Source: Rhabdornis inornatus
Taxonomy: Eukaryota > Chordata > Aves > Passeriformes > Rhabdornithidae
Direction: 5' to 3'
Length of the DNA stretch: 64,000 bases
NCBI GenBank assembly: GCA_013397075.1
Contig: VWZS01006719.1
Span: 1,161,911 to 1,225,910 of the forward strand
In this document: piece by piece, positions 1 to 12,197 of the stretch
Numbering within the stretch: the first letter of the stretch is position 1
How the letters are laid out: every line of letters starts with the position of its first letter
Translations under genes and position numbers: made by a program
Notes under the pieces: model-generated
What the model was told of the DNA's origin: nothing
What the model saw: only the letters and a program-made list of their open reading frames with translations
The model's database searches: none

Positions 1-252
1 TTGTGATAACGTACAAGAAGCTACAACCCTGAGTAAAAACAACAGGTTTTAATCTCAAGGATATACGGAAACAAATAAAGGAACCTCAATAAGATGAGAG
101 CTAGTTTGTTTCTGTATTTTTTTAAACAATTCAAGTTTTATCATGAATAGGATTTTCAAAGAGCAGATTTTTAACGAATAAACCTGCTTATTACTCTGAA
201 AACAATCCGAAATAATTAATGCTATTTCTGTAGGAAACCACCAAACCATTAC

Positions 253-3200
253 CTGGGAGATTTAATTAATTCTGTGTTTTCAGCAAGGCCATGACCTTGA
301 CTAAATAAATACTGGCGCTCATGTTCAGAACGGCTATCCTGGAGATAGGGAAAAAACAAAAGTCATTATCACATACTGAAAATATACAGAATGCCAGAGA
401 ACTGGATTTCTCATTCCAGACTATGGCCACTCTGTCATCACTACACCACTCAAGTGTTCCGCCTGGCTAACTGATGTTCTGCTTTCACTTCCTCATATGA
501 TGCTCATGTGATGTGTGAATAGTTCCCTTGCTATGCCTTTGAAACCTCCTGACAGACATGCACAAGTCATCCAAACAGGATTTCTCACACCTGACTGAAT
601 GGGTTTCCCAAGTCTTTCACAAAGTCTAGTTTATAATCCAAGACCGAAGTGATTCTCACACTCCCCCCTTTATATTTGTCCAGCTCTCAGTTTTGAAGTG
701 TGGAGACACCAAAGCATTATCCAGCAGAGGAGATACAGAGCACTGCAGGGTCTGTTCCAGCCTACAGGCCTCCTCTTCTTCATTATCTTTTGATGATTCC
801 CTCATTCCACATGGGCCCAGATTTAAAAACAGTTCTGGACTTGGCTGAGCCTTCAGGCCCAGGCAGCCCCAGGAGCCAGCACACACCTACCTTCAAGCCA
901 TAATAATGTAGGTGAACCCAGTGCTCTTCTGCTTGTCTCTTCTGCAGGAACTCATAGGACTGAACGCGTCGCTGTCGAGCTTGTTCCGTTTCAGGGCGGG
1001 AGAAGCGGACCTAGAGGATTTGGGCATCATTCAATACAGCCCTAAAACCCTTGGAAAAAACCCATCTGCATTACTGATTTGGTGTATCAGTAACAAGCTA
1101 GGGGCCCTAACTCCAATGAATCACTCCTTGCTCTCAGTGCCATCTTTATGCCTGTGCAACAAGGGCCAGTGCACCTGGCTTCCCCCACCCAAGCCTAGGA
1201 TCAGCAGGACTAGCTGAGGTTTGCTGTCCTTTCATTTCACTCTAAATTGCCAAGCTTTCTTGTGAGCTGTTGCCTGAACCAGAATCAAAAGGAAATGTGG
1301 ACATACAGTAATTTGCTTAACATCGTCTTCAGCTTCATCCTGGGATGAATCACCACCTGCCAGGAAACACAAAAATAAACACACCACTGCAGTGAAAGAA
1401 CCAGTCTGGAAGAAAGCACAATGAGAACTCCATATGCATGGCTTCAATCCCAGCCTGCCAAACCATGCCATGTATGACAGCATCACACTGCTCCTGTGAC
1501 ATGACACTCTGTTGCCAGGATCTTTCCAGTGGTAGTGGTGGCAGTCCCCACCACTACCCTTTGTCACTACCCAGCACCTCCCACCCCTCTGTCAATAATC
1601 CTGTATTGTGCCCATAAAAGCATTTAGGTAAAAAAAAAAAAAAAAATAAAAAATCAGTAAACAATCTGAGAAATGGCCTAAGAAAACACAGTTGTGGAGA
1701 ATTTACCTTCATTAGCAGCTTCTCTTTCTCGGTGTTTTGCATCAGCCTTGTCCAAGTAGGTAAAGCTTGGCCTCAGCTGAAGAATTCCATGTAGTGGAGT
1801 CAAGTGAAGTTCACCTGAAAAAGAGAATTAATGTCGGTTAAAATTGATTTTTTCACTGCACAAGGACTTAACTTTTCATTATCTCCCTGTCTCTGTAAAG
1901 CCACAGCTTCAACTGAGTATAAATATTTAATACAGCAAAATGTAAAAAGCGATTGAAGCGAAAAATTCATCCAGTGCTCAGGATTTCAAGGGAATATGAA
2001 AGACCAAGACCTGTTTCTTTTATTTTGCCTTTTGTGTTGAAACCAGATCTTGAAGAGAGCCACATTCTGGCACAGGCCTGACTCATAGTCCAGATGACCC
2101 CTAGTAAAATAGTAATCACTGAAAACAATCTACATACTGTCATCTCAAATGGCCACCAGACCAAAACTCTGTGATGGCCTGGGCAGTCAAGGGAGGGACA
2201 AAAAGTGCTGAACAGGAAAATGAGACAGACAGAATTTCATTAAGAAAGCAATATAAATAATAATGATAATTTCATGCTGTAAGTGTGTATTATTTCAGGC
2301 CACCATGAAGCGTTAAGATTTTGGAGGCATCTACAAACCCTGGGTGTTCTTACATATTTACAATTTTGCTACACCTACTCAAGGACTCTTGGGACATGGA
2401 TAAGGGAAAATTTTCCTTTCTTAAAAGACCCATCAGTCAATTAAAACCTAGGCCAAAAAAAAAAAAGATCAAATAGGTCTTATCTTACTAATGAAATGAG
2501 TATGTTTCACTGATGTGAGGGTTAAGCAAAAGAAACTTACCTTTTTTATAAATAGCAGCTGCATAGCGGGAAACATTACTGGCAGCTTGGGAAGAGCAGA
2601 AAGTTTGCTTGTCCATCAGCTTCCTGCAGACAGAGGAGGGCAGTGAGATGGCATTCCACAGGCAATGTGGCATGCAGGTACCAAAAGTCTGAAAGCACCA
2701 ATTCTCAAAATTGGACCGTCAACAACTGCATCAGACAAATATCCATCACTTCTGCAAATCTGAATTCATGATGCACCCCAAAAAATGTAGGTTACTCTCA
2801 AGAATACTTGCTACAGAACAGTGTCCAAAGCAGCCTCTGTAACTGTACAGCCACTGGTGGACACACAGATATCTGTGCTCACCCCAAAAAGGAAAGGAAG
2901 CAAAGAGGACACCTACGAGGAATAGGTGCTTGTTTCATCTGTACATGTGCCATCCACGTTGAGAGCGATCTGCTCTCCCTTGCTGCGACAATAGTTAGGG
3001 TTCAAAGTATCAATGGCCATTTCGAGTTCAACCTAAAGAATATCAGGGAAAGACAGCTAATTATATTAATAACCATGGCATAATCCCAAACATATAAATT
3101 AAAACCCAACCTCACATTTTCAAATATTTCCATAGGTTTACAGCAAATTTAAGTACATAAGCAGCACCATTCAAATCCACAGGGTAAATCTCACATAAAT

Positions 3201-6200
3201 GGGTTTGGTACAGTGAGGTCATTTAAAGTTGGAGATACATAAACTCCCATGGACATGAATGGGACCAGTAAAAGCAGAGTTCTTTAGGCAGTCCAGAAAT
3301 ACACATTCACTTTGCTGGAATCCTTCCATGACACTATCAGTCTAATTGACTTATCAACACAAATCAGGTGCACAGGCAACCTCCTTCAGGCCTCTCCATC
3401 ACCAAGGAGCCATTCAGAATCTCTACTAAGATGGAATTCCTTCTAGTTTGGCTACCAAGAACACGAAGTAACTCAGTCCTCTTCAGAGGAAAAGGCCTTG
3501 ATTCTGCTAATTCAAGACTGCAGCACTTAGCACTGACTTCAGTTACTCCTGACTTTCATTTGTCAGAGGACTGTAACAAACTCCAAATCTTTAGTGATAA
3601 GAAGAACAATTCCTCCTCACTTTAACTTTAAATTTCAGACAAATGTCCAAAAATAAGCATTTTTCTGTATAATATTTCTATTTATATACTATGACAATAC
3701 AGCACATATTCTTCTTCAGGGTGTGTCAAAGCCCTTATAAATTTAAATATAAAGCTGTGTATCACAGCTACTGTCTTATTTTTTCTTTCCTTTTATGTTA
3801 TTCATAAACTGAACTAGTTTTAAGTCCCTGGGTGAGACAGCATATTTACAAAAGTTTGCACAGGGCTTACACTGCAAATGTTTGCTGAATTTAATAAAAG
3901 ACTTCATGAACACAACATGCATTCTAACTCCCAAGTTTACTGAACCATTTCCCTTAACAATTTCCCAGAACCAAATTCCAGTAACACAGACATCTACTGC
4001 TGCAGTTTTTAAATAAGACATTGTAAAATAATCACCAGAGTTCTGGGACATATTTGCAAGCAAGTGTAAAGCCTCTGGCTTTGGCTATACTTTACCTGCA
4101 GTGATGGTAAAAAGGACTCCTGATGATTCACTGCCAGGCAAGAGAGAAATCAAGACTTGCACTGACACTGAAAGACAGAGGATGGCTCCAAGGCTTCATC
4201 CTTCTCCAACCCTTCTCTGAATACTGTAAAGACCCCTTCATTCAAGCTCTTCTCACACAAGCATCCACAGACTGAATTAGCATTAGTAACTTTCCTGAGT
4301 GGTTCTGTTTTCTATTAAAATAGTGGCTTTCCCACCATGATTTATAAACTAATTTTATTCTAAACTCTACCTTATTGACACAATAAAAGACTCTTCATAC
4401 CTTCAAGCCCAGAGATCTGGTCCTGCAAGTAGCTGCATGGTTAGAACAGCTCAACGGCACAATAAGCTTTTCTAGAGTACATTCTGCACATCATAAACTT
4501 TTACAGACTGGACAATGATGACCAACCTTTTGCTGCTTTGGTTTTATCTTCGCTGATAAATGTGTAACATCATCGTAGGTCATGGAAGCTGGGCGAATGG
4601 GATACTGGAAAACAGATCATTTCATACACCTCCCTTCTTTTAAAGATCAAAGAATTTCACAGAAAGTAACTTAATTTCCCCTCACATGCAGATCCACTTG
4701 CCAGATCTCAGAGACAAGACACCAAGAAAAGACATTAATTGACTGATTTGTGAGTCATCAGGGGATTTGGGAGCATGACCTAGAAAGTTTGTTGTTTTCC
4801 TCCCAGCCCTCTGCTTTTGCAACCTCATAACCCTCTTCCTGCCCCTCACACACCACAATAACCTGTAACACAGGAAAACAGTCCCACATATTAGTCCAGC
4901 AGAAAAAGAAAATCTTAACCCTCAGCATTAACTCTGTGTAGAGTTATTAGAAGTAAAATAACTGTGGGTTTATACAAGTAAATGTTAGCTTAGAAAGTAC
5001 AGGCCACATGTTGCTGATCAGGAGAGCAGATCCAGGTTCAGCCACATGGGTGTCTCTTTTGAGCCCACAGGGAATGCTGAGAGGACAGTGTGGTACCCCA
5101 GTGAAATCTCCCAGCCACAGCAGCACACCCACAGGCCCCATCACCAACCAGCCTCACTCCTGCCTCCAAACTGAGACCCGAACATGTTCTCTACATCCAA
5201 GACCTTGGCAGACTGAAGCATTAAGTTATGCTCTTTGCACTTACTTTAAGCAAACTATCACTGCATAAAAGTTAACTGAAATACCTGAAACAGATAGAGC
5301 TTCTCCAGTAGACTTCTGGCCAGGAACACGTCAATCTAAAAAGCAAAACAAATAATTTTCATTAGATGCCAACTGTAATAAAAGTATAACCCTTAGAGCT
5401 CAAATACTGCCAACATTAGCTTTTCATTATGAACTCTAATCTAAAACAGATTCGTGACTCTCCTGTCAAAAGTTTCCTCTCTGCTGACTTTGACATGAAA
5501 TTCTGCAGTTGGTCTTTCTAAAAACCAACCTAAAAATCCCACTACAAAGAGGCAGCAGACAGTGGCTCTATCTGTGTTTTTCCTCTCTAAGGAAACTTGG
5601 CAAACAAATGTGAAAGAGGAATTTTTTTCCTCCTAGGATCTGAAGCAAATCTGTTTTCACAATTATAGAAAGAGGAGGAAGGTCTCAGCTTGGCAGCACG
5701 ACCGAAAGGTAAGTTTGTTACTGGTATTTTGGCATAAAATCTTTCTAAATTAGAAAAAAGACACCCACGCCCTCAAGCTGGTTCAATACTTGCATTTGGC
5801 CATCAGAACTGAAAATGCACAGATGTTTCATGAATAAGACATATGGAAGCTGCCATTTTAGATACGCTCCTGACAATTGCCACTCCTTTTCTCATGGCTT
5901 TTCACTTTCTATGGATTTGCCCTTCCTTGTGCTTCTGGTGCGTAAACTCAGATATCAAGTGACAAGACACTGTGGCTACTTCTTGGGACACAGCAATCCT
6001 TTAAAGAAGTCCAGACTCAGAATACAACTCCTTACTTCAGCAGAAGGCATGAATGCTGTAGATTCATGTTTAACAGATATTAACTCATCAAAGTAATTCC
6101 AATTTTTTCAGCTCCCAGAGACATGCAACGGAGTTCACTGGAAGCACACACTGGTAGAAGCAAATTCCCCACCTTCTCTTCTGCCATGGACAGATTACAA

Positions 6201-6478
6201 AGGGTGAAAAACCTGAGCTGCATCTGCCAACAAGACAAGACTACTCTGACAAAACAGATATCATGAGCCATACACTTGGCCCACACAACATAATTCTTTG
6301 TACTGCACCAGCCACTGGTTATAAGACAACCACTGATGTTGATGACACACTGTTTCAGCAATGCAGGAACACTGGGAACTGTAGTAATAAAAATAATAAA
6401 AAATTATCACGTATAATCACTGTTGCCACAATGCACTTTTACCTCTTGTATAATTGGATCATCTTCTTCATTTGCCAT
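253..6478 (-). CDS. POLR3E: RNA polymerase III subunit RPC5, 5' part (coding exons 1-9; gene continues off the left edge)
   Basis: RPC5 is a Pol III-specific subunit in the nucleus that pairs with RPC4 (POLR3D) in a TFIIF-like subcomplex used in initiation and termination. Exons read on the minus strand: 6443-6478 (ATG, protein starts MANEEDDPIIQE), 5285-5335, 4527-4604, 2917-3032, 2541-2623, 1707-1814, 1307-1356, 891-1010 and 253-338. All have AG/GT borders and phases that join without a break, giving 728 nt, about 242 residues. The product closely matches the N-terminal third of the ~708-residue vertebrate protein, including PASMTYDD, TLNPNYCRSKGEQIALNVDG, KLMDKQTFCSSQ, the acidic GDSSQDEAEDDVKQIT and QSYEFLQK. 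The start matches the known family start. No frameshift or stop interrupts it. The last exon in the window ends in phase 2, so the C-terminal ~460 residues lie beyond position 1. Identification is from recalled family sequence. Confidence 0.96.
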
Positions 6479-6524
6479 GCTAGGATAAAACAAAGCTTTT
6501 TCTTGGCTTATTCCTTGGCACAAC
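6443..6524 (-). other. POLR3E: POLR3E exon 2, containing the start codon
   Basis: The ATG at 6478-6476 follows a 46-nt untranslated stretch that begins after a good acceptor (TTTCCTTTCAG) ending at 6525. The exon ends at a GTAAAA donor at 6442. Translation therefore starts in the second exon, and the first exon must lie upstream and be untranslated. The best candidate is in the CpG island around 10.2 kb. Confidence 0.85.
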
Positions 6525-9500
6525 CTGAAAGGAAACAAGAATGTCATATGAATAATTTCATCTGTGTCACATACCACATGCAGCCTAGAGTATTGTTCAA
6601 GTTAACTTGGTTCCTTTCAGTGATAATCTGTTTAGTCTGTATTTTGAAGGAATGTATGTGCTTGCATGAACAGGTCCCTGATACTCAACAATCTTGACCG
6701 AAAGCCACAAAATTATAGAGCGAGCAAATGTCTCAAAAGTAGGTAAACTACTATAACTTCTGTGGAAGCTGCAGTTATTAAGAAAGCCCTGAACCAGCAC
6801 CATAGGGAGGGGAAGTCAGCCTTTGGCACTTGCACAAAGTGTATCTTTAAAAAAGTAACAGTAACACACAGGTAGGTGTTTTCCAGCCGCTGCTGGCCCT
6901 GCAGGGTCACTATCTTGGATATTCCAATCTGGGAATACCCTGACTTTTATTTCATCTCCCTGACCAGCTGCAGCCTTGTCTCCTGACCTGCCACTCTCCA
7001 GACTGTACTGCTAAATAGGAGCTCCTAAACACACTGCTCTGCATTTCCTGGAGTCCTCTGAACCCAGCACAACAGCAGATTTTTCTTCATAACTACACCA
7101 ACTCCAATGAAAATAAGTCTCTAATATTAACTGAGGACTGGATACTCTGAAACAAAAGTTCATTATGTTCAATCCAGTGCTGGAATCAGTGTCGTGCCTG
7201 ATTCAGACAGCTGAATAAAAAATGATCTCTCAGCTAAAGCAACAATAGTTTTCCCTGTCGAAATCAAACAAAAGGATTTACAAATTATTTGGGATGCCAC
7301 TGCAACAATGTTAAGACACCGTTAATCAACCAGTACTGGTCAAGATAGGCATAAAAAAATAAGACCTCTCACAAACTGACCAAGGAAAGTTTTAGCAACA
7401 AAGATGATCAGGCAAAGAAACAAACAAACAAAAACATCTGTGTTCAAGAACTCTCCCTCATTGTCCTTACTCCTTGAGGACAGCTTGCTTCTTTGCTGGA
7501 CCTCCGATGGAGGAAGAGAAAGAGAAAAAGCAGCATCCAGGATCAGCTGGGAACCGAGCAGCTGGGAAAGAAGGAACCCAGCATCCATGTTACGTCTAGA
7601 ATAATGGCATTTTTTTCAAATACTCAAACCACCACACAATTTAGGCAGCTCAGTGTATTTCAGCTGACATACAGGCTCCTCAGATACCACACTAATGTAC
7701 ACACAGTTATCTAAGAAACCTTTCAGAGAGGCTAGACATTCTGGATACAGGTGTTATTAACATCCACTCGGACTTACAGTGTTTCTGCCATTCCATCTAG
7801 AAATATAATTCCATATTTTTCACTTACAGACTCTGCTACCCAAAACATGCCCCTACCAGTACTGAGCTGGCATTTTCTATTTCTTTATGCACCAGCATAT
7901 CCCAGGGTCTTTGTACCATACATATGTATTTGAAAATGTATGACTTAGTATTTCAGATTCCTATCTGAAATAATTTTGTAGAAATTCAAAACACCTTCAC
8001 AGCAAAAAGCCAGTACCTTAACCACAGACTGGGCTGTGAGCAAAACCCTGAGTATGTGGTATCTGACTAAGTGTTTTCTGTTATCAGGCACACAGCTCTT
8101 CCCAGAAATACATACAAATATGTTTTAAAGAAATGAGATTTGTAAGCTCCATTTTTGCTTTCGCTGCTCATGTCCCCTTGGTGGCCCAACACCTGACAGC
8201 TCTGCAGACATGGGAAAACTGGAGTTTGCATTCAGCACAGAGATGATGGTGGGAGGATGCCCAAGATGTGTGAGGATGTGTGGTAACACTCAAAACGTGG
8301 GATGCTTGCGTCCAAAGCCACCTTCCTCACACCCCTGAGAGAACCAGGAACCACCCTTCCATGCCAAGTATCTGCTAGGCTTATTCTCTCTCTTCTGAGA
8401 AAGTTATTTCACTTTTGAGAAGAGAAATTAAGATTCCCTGGGCTAAGTGAAGGACCTTAGCCTGAAGGACCTGATCTCTGGTCCACCACTGAACACTGCT
8501 TATGCAATTATACACAAAATCTCTTTGTGAATCCACCTGTCACTACTCAGGGAAAATGCTGTATTACAGAAACTACATTTTTTTCTTAGTCCTGTAAAGA
8601 CAAAGCATGACTACAGATCCTTTTACTGGAAAGTGAGACTGACATGTCTATAAATAGGAAGCTGTGTGTCCCAGCACAACTTATAATACTCATGCAACTG
8701 GAAGAAATCCTCTGAATCAGAATGAAGGCATGCAGACACAATCCTATGTCTGATACATATATATACATAGAATGGTGTTAATTTCCACATTACTCATCTA
8801 CATACATTTATGATACCACAAGAGAATGGAATCAAACATTAACAGACAGCAAACATGGTCAGCAGGTTCAAACTTCTTTTGGTAGAAGCATTTTCTTTTA
8901 AGAAGGACTTTCCTTTAAGGTGCAAATCAAAGTATAATGTGAGTTATTAGTGTGAGCTATTAGCTTGCAGGAGGGCAAGAGACACAAATCTTCTCATTTC
9001 TCCTGCAGTGACCAATGCAAGGACAAATCCATGAAACTGCTCATTAGATGCCTATAACACCATCAATGTAGGACCACTGAAGAAAAATGTTGTGGTTAAA
9101 GAACTGTAAAAATCAGTGATGAAGCAACCGAATCCTGCATCTCACTCTGAGCTTAGAAGGGCATTTGAATATTAGAAGTTTAATTTTATTTTACTACCAA
9201 AGACTTAAATGTAACTGTAAGAAGGTAAATTGCAAACCCACACATCATTTGACACACAGACTTTTAGTCAGGCCTGCAAGAAATGCTCCAGTATTTCATT
9301 TTCACCTAAATTTGTCACTAATAATGGACCCCCAAAGTGCTAACACTGAAACCTGAAATATTCTTCATATAATCATGCAGTGCCAAGAAAAGGCCAAGAA
9401 TTCCTGCTGGATCAGTGCCTGAAAGCAGCACCGTAGGAAAAGTGCCATCCTCCTGAATCACTGCCACAACTCACTCTGGCACCCGCGCTCCTCTAGAAGG

Positions 9501-9789
9501 GGCTCTGAACAACCCTCGTGCTCAGGGTGACCCATGGCACACAGTAAAATGGAAACTGCAAAAAGAAGCTGAAGCACCTTCCACACATTTATGATGACTA
9601 TGATTTTGACCCAATTACTTGCTTCATTTTCTCCTCGACTGCAAGCAGCTTTGCACAGTCATCTTCGGCAGTGAACCCAAGAGGGCTCCTCTGCACCAGG
9701 ACCTCTCTCTGGAGGTGATGTCACCGAAGCAAACCTTTGGGGTTTAACAGATTATGCATCAAGCATAAACCTTTCTTTTCCACCTCAAC
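6525..9789 (-). other. POLR3E: POLR3E intron 1 (no gene seen)
   Basis: This stretch is AT-rich and has only short, unconvincing reading frames on either strand. I saw no tRNA, CR1 fragment or exon-like sequence in it. In mammals the first POLR3E intron carries an antisense Pol III-transcribed MIR. I could not recognise an equivalent A-box/B-box element by eye, but a diverged one would be easy to miss. Confidence 0.5.
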
Positions 9790-10740
9790 ACGTGTGTAGC
9801 GGGGGACGTGCCAGGCCTGCGCTGCCAGGGGCAGGGGTCACTCCCGCCGCTGCGTGACCCTCCCGGGGCAGGTCGCGGTGCCCGTCCCGGGCTCCCCGCG
9901 GGCCGCGCTCGCCGCCGGACGCGGCCCCGCACTCCTGGCGCCCGCCCTCTCCTGACACAGCAGCCTGGCAGCGCAGGAGTGCGGGGAAAGGGGGCCCGGC
10001 GGAGAGGCCACAGCGAGCCGCCCAACCCGCCCTGACCGCGGGGACGAAGCGAATCCCCCTGGGCGGCACGGCTGGGCTGGGCTGGGNCCTCGCAGTCTCG
10101 GCTCCGCCGCCCTCCCCGGACAGGCAGAGCCCACCCCAGCCAAGGCCGCACTCCTCCCCCATCACCGCCCGCAAGGCCCTCGGCGCCGGGGCGGCCCCGT
10201 GAGGCGCAAAAGCAGTGCTGGCCCGCGTACCTGTGTGCGGGCCGGGCGGGCGGCGGCGGCGGCGCGGCNCCGCGCTCGCCGCCGGACGCGGCCCCGCACT
10301 CCTGGCGCCCGCCCTCTCCTGACACAGCAGCCTGGCAGCGCAGGAGTGCGGGGAAAGGGGGCCCGGCGGAGAGGCCACAGCGAGCCGCCCAACCCGCCCT
10401 GACCGCGGGGACGAAGCGAATCCCCCTGGGCGGCACGGCTGGGCTGGGCTGGGCTGGGCTGCAGCCCTGCAGAGCCGATACCAGGCAGGGGCAGCCGCTG
10501 CACTTCGGGGCGGGTGCACGGAGTCCTTCCCGGGCTGAAGGCGCAGGGCTGCGGGCCCCGGCAGGACCGGCCGGAGCCACCGCTCACTGCCCCGGCAGGA
10601 CCGGCCGGAGCCACCGTTTACAGCCCCGGTGCGGGGCGGCCGGCACACNTCGCCCCCGGGCCGGCACGTGGGGACGCGGCGCCTCCTCCTACCCACAATG
10701 CTCTCCCGGCCGCCGCCGCCGCCAGGGGGCGATGACGCCG
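9790..10740 (-). promoter_or_regulatory. POLR3E: CpG-island promoter of POLR3E with probable non-coding exon 1
   Basis: This ~1-kb block is extremely GC- and CpG-rich, unlike the AT-rich flanks. On the minus strand it has a consensus splice donor (CACAG followed by GTACGC, exon end at 10231) that could join to the POLR3E exon at 6524-6443 across a 3.7-kb intron. It lies where the promoter should be, between POLR3E exon 2 and the tRNA gene. The block contains a 184-bp exact duplication next to single Ns, so its internal order is unreliable. Long reading frames here are composition artefacts. The exact transcription start cannot be seen. Confidence 0.6.
9903..10453. repeat. 184-bp exact direct duplication in the POLR3E CpG island (probable assembly artefact)
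   Basis: Positions 9903-10086 and 10270-10453 are identical as far as I can read. A single N (10087) directly follows the first copy and another (10269) directly precedes the second. Identical copies bounded by Ns are typical of contig ends joined without collapsing their overlap. A real tandem duplication is possible but less likely. Confidence 0.8.
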
Positions 10741-10752
10741 GCCAGCGGCTCT

Positions 10753-10759
10753 AAAAAAA
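10753..10759 (-). terminator. Pol III terminator of tRNA-Leu(AAG)
   Basis: Seven consecutive T on the minus strand begin 6 nt after the tRNA 3' end, a strong oligo-T Pol III termination signal. Confidence 0.9.
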
Positions 10760-10765
10760 CACTGC

Positions 10766-10847
10766 TGGCAGCGGTGGGATTCGAACCCACGCCCCCGAAG
10801 AGACTGGAGCCTTAATCCAGCGCCTTAGACCGCTCGGCCACGCTACC
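10766..10847 (-). tRNA. tRNA-Leu (anticodon AAG)
   Basis: The 82-nt minus-strand sequence folds as a class II (long variable arm) tRNA. The acceptor strands are GGTAGCG and CGCTGCC, with discriminator A. The A box (TGGCCGAGCGG) and B box (GGTTCGAATCC) are intact. The anticodon stem CTGGA/TCCAG encloses the loop TTAAGGC, so the anticodon is AAG (10813-10811). The variable arm is CTC-TTCG-GGG. A seven-T Pol III terminator follows at 10759-10753. No intron and no CCA are encoded, as expected for a nuclear eukaryotic tRNA gene. It is transcribed in the same direction as POLR3E and lies about 0.5 kb upstream of the predicted POLR3E exon 1 donor. It is very likely functional. Confidence 0.97.
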
Positions 10848-11667
10848 ACTGTGATACTGTATCCCTTCGGCCAGAGATTTGCTGCAGACCACTTTTTTCC
10901 CTTCTTTCCCACACCCCTTCATCCCCAGCAACCGCTCTGCCCACACACCCCTTCTACCCGAAAAATAAAATGCGGGGAGTTCCTTTTCAGCCCGTTTCCA
11001 AGCAGCGGCACTTGCAGCAGCGCGATGCACGCAGGGACGGACGGGCGGGAGCAGCTGTGCCCGAGCTTCCCGCGCCGCGCCCGCTGCCACGTGGATGCCA
11101 CGGAGCAGAAAAGCCGCCTGCGCGGTACGTGTGGCATCGCCCGGGCACCCCTCTGAAAGCCTAAAAAAAGTTCTAAGATTCTAATTTTCCGTTGCAAAGC
11201 CACAGCTCACTGAATTTACAAAGTCAAAAGTCAGCAGTTTATGGCTGGGGGGTTGTTCTTTTGCGTATAGCACAGGGATCAGTACGGCAGTACTCAGTAC
11301 ACTCGAGCAAACGGATGGTAGCACACCTCAGCCGCTGGTGTTCCATGAATGTGCCCCTGGGAGTCTCTGGCCACATTTTGCCTGATAGTCTGGTGAGTTT
11401 TCTTAAATAATTAATGTTATTTTCACCACTTAATTACAACCGAAGGGTTGTATTTTGAGAAAAGTTTCAGCTTCTCTAGGGTAAGGCCACAAAGCCTTAA
11501 TGCAGCTTAATTCTGTCCTTGTGGCAGTTAATTTAAATAGGATAGAGAAAATAAACCTGCTGGAGCCCTGCTGACAGCATCATTCAACCCTTTTCCCTGG
11601 CACCTCCTACAGCCTGTCCCTGCAGCACACAGCAGTGCCAGATCTCTTTCCAGGGAGCTGCTGAACA

Positions 11668-11910
11668 TGGAATCCCAGAATAGTTCGGTTGGGGTTGAAA
11701 GTGTCTAAAAGAAGTGGGATAGTCCAACCCTCTGCACTGAGCAGGGACGTCTTGAACTAGATCAGATAGCTCAGAGCCCTGTCCAACCTGACCTTGAATG
11801 TTTATAGGGATAAGGCATCCACTTCCTCTCAGGGCAACCTGTGCCAGTGTTTCAGCACTCTCATTGTGAGAGGCTGCAGCAGTGCAGTCTTGCTAAAAAT
11901 TTCATTCACT
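11668..11910 (-). mobile_element. CR1-type LINE 3' fragment (old, diverged)
   Basis: The plus strand reads as the reverse complement of a CR1 3' end. Diagnostic pieces in order are AATCCCAGAATAGTTCGGTT, AGTCCAACCCTCTGCACTGA, CTGTCCAACCTGACCTTGAA and AGGGCAACCTGTGCCAGTGT. It is 5'-truncated and too mutated to encode anything. CR1 is the main avian LINE, so this supports a bird source. Confidence 0.8.
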
Positions 11911-12177
11911 GCCTACAAGTACTGAGGAATAACAGCAACACACATGTAAACATGAAGAAACTCCTCTAGTGCTGCTGCAGTTTCACACCCTCAGTTTAGT
12001 GCCTTTTCAGGATATGGGTTTTTTTAAGAACAGAGGGAGCTGACTGCAGAGCAGCAGGAGAGGTTCAGGGAGGACAGAAGGTAGGCAGACCTGAATTGGC
12101 TTCACACATCAAATCACCTGTAACCTGCTCAGGCAGAAAAGTTTAGGCAGAGTCAGTTTTAGCAGTCTCCAAGCATA

Positions 12178-12197
12178 TGTGTGTGTGTGTGTGTGTG
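12178..12197. repeat. (TG)10 microsatellite
   Basis: Ten uninterrupted TG dinucleotides. It is not next to any exon. Confidence 0.95.

Noticed and set aside
9759..10696. Minus-strand frames of 273 and 303 codons in the POLR3E CpG island
   Set aside because: They read through Ns and through both copies of the 184-bp duplication, with GC-biased composition. The POLR3E start is clearly at 6478.
10766..10847. tRNA-Leu with anticodon TAA
   Set aside because: The loop at first glance contains TTAA, but with the CTGGA/TCCAG stem set correctly positions 34-36 are AAG.
10812..11090. Minus-strand 92-codon frame ending in SVAERSKALD
   Set aside because: That ending is the translation of the 5' half of a tRNA-Leu gene, a well-known spurious peptide, so the frame is not a gene.
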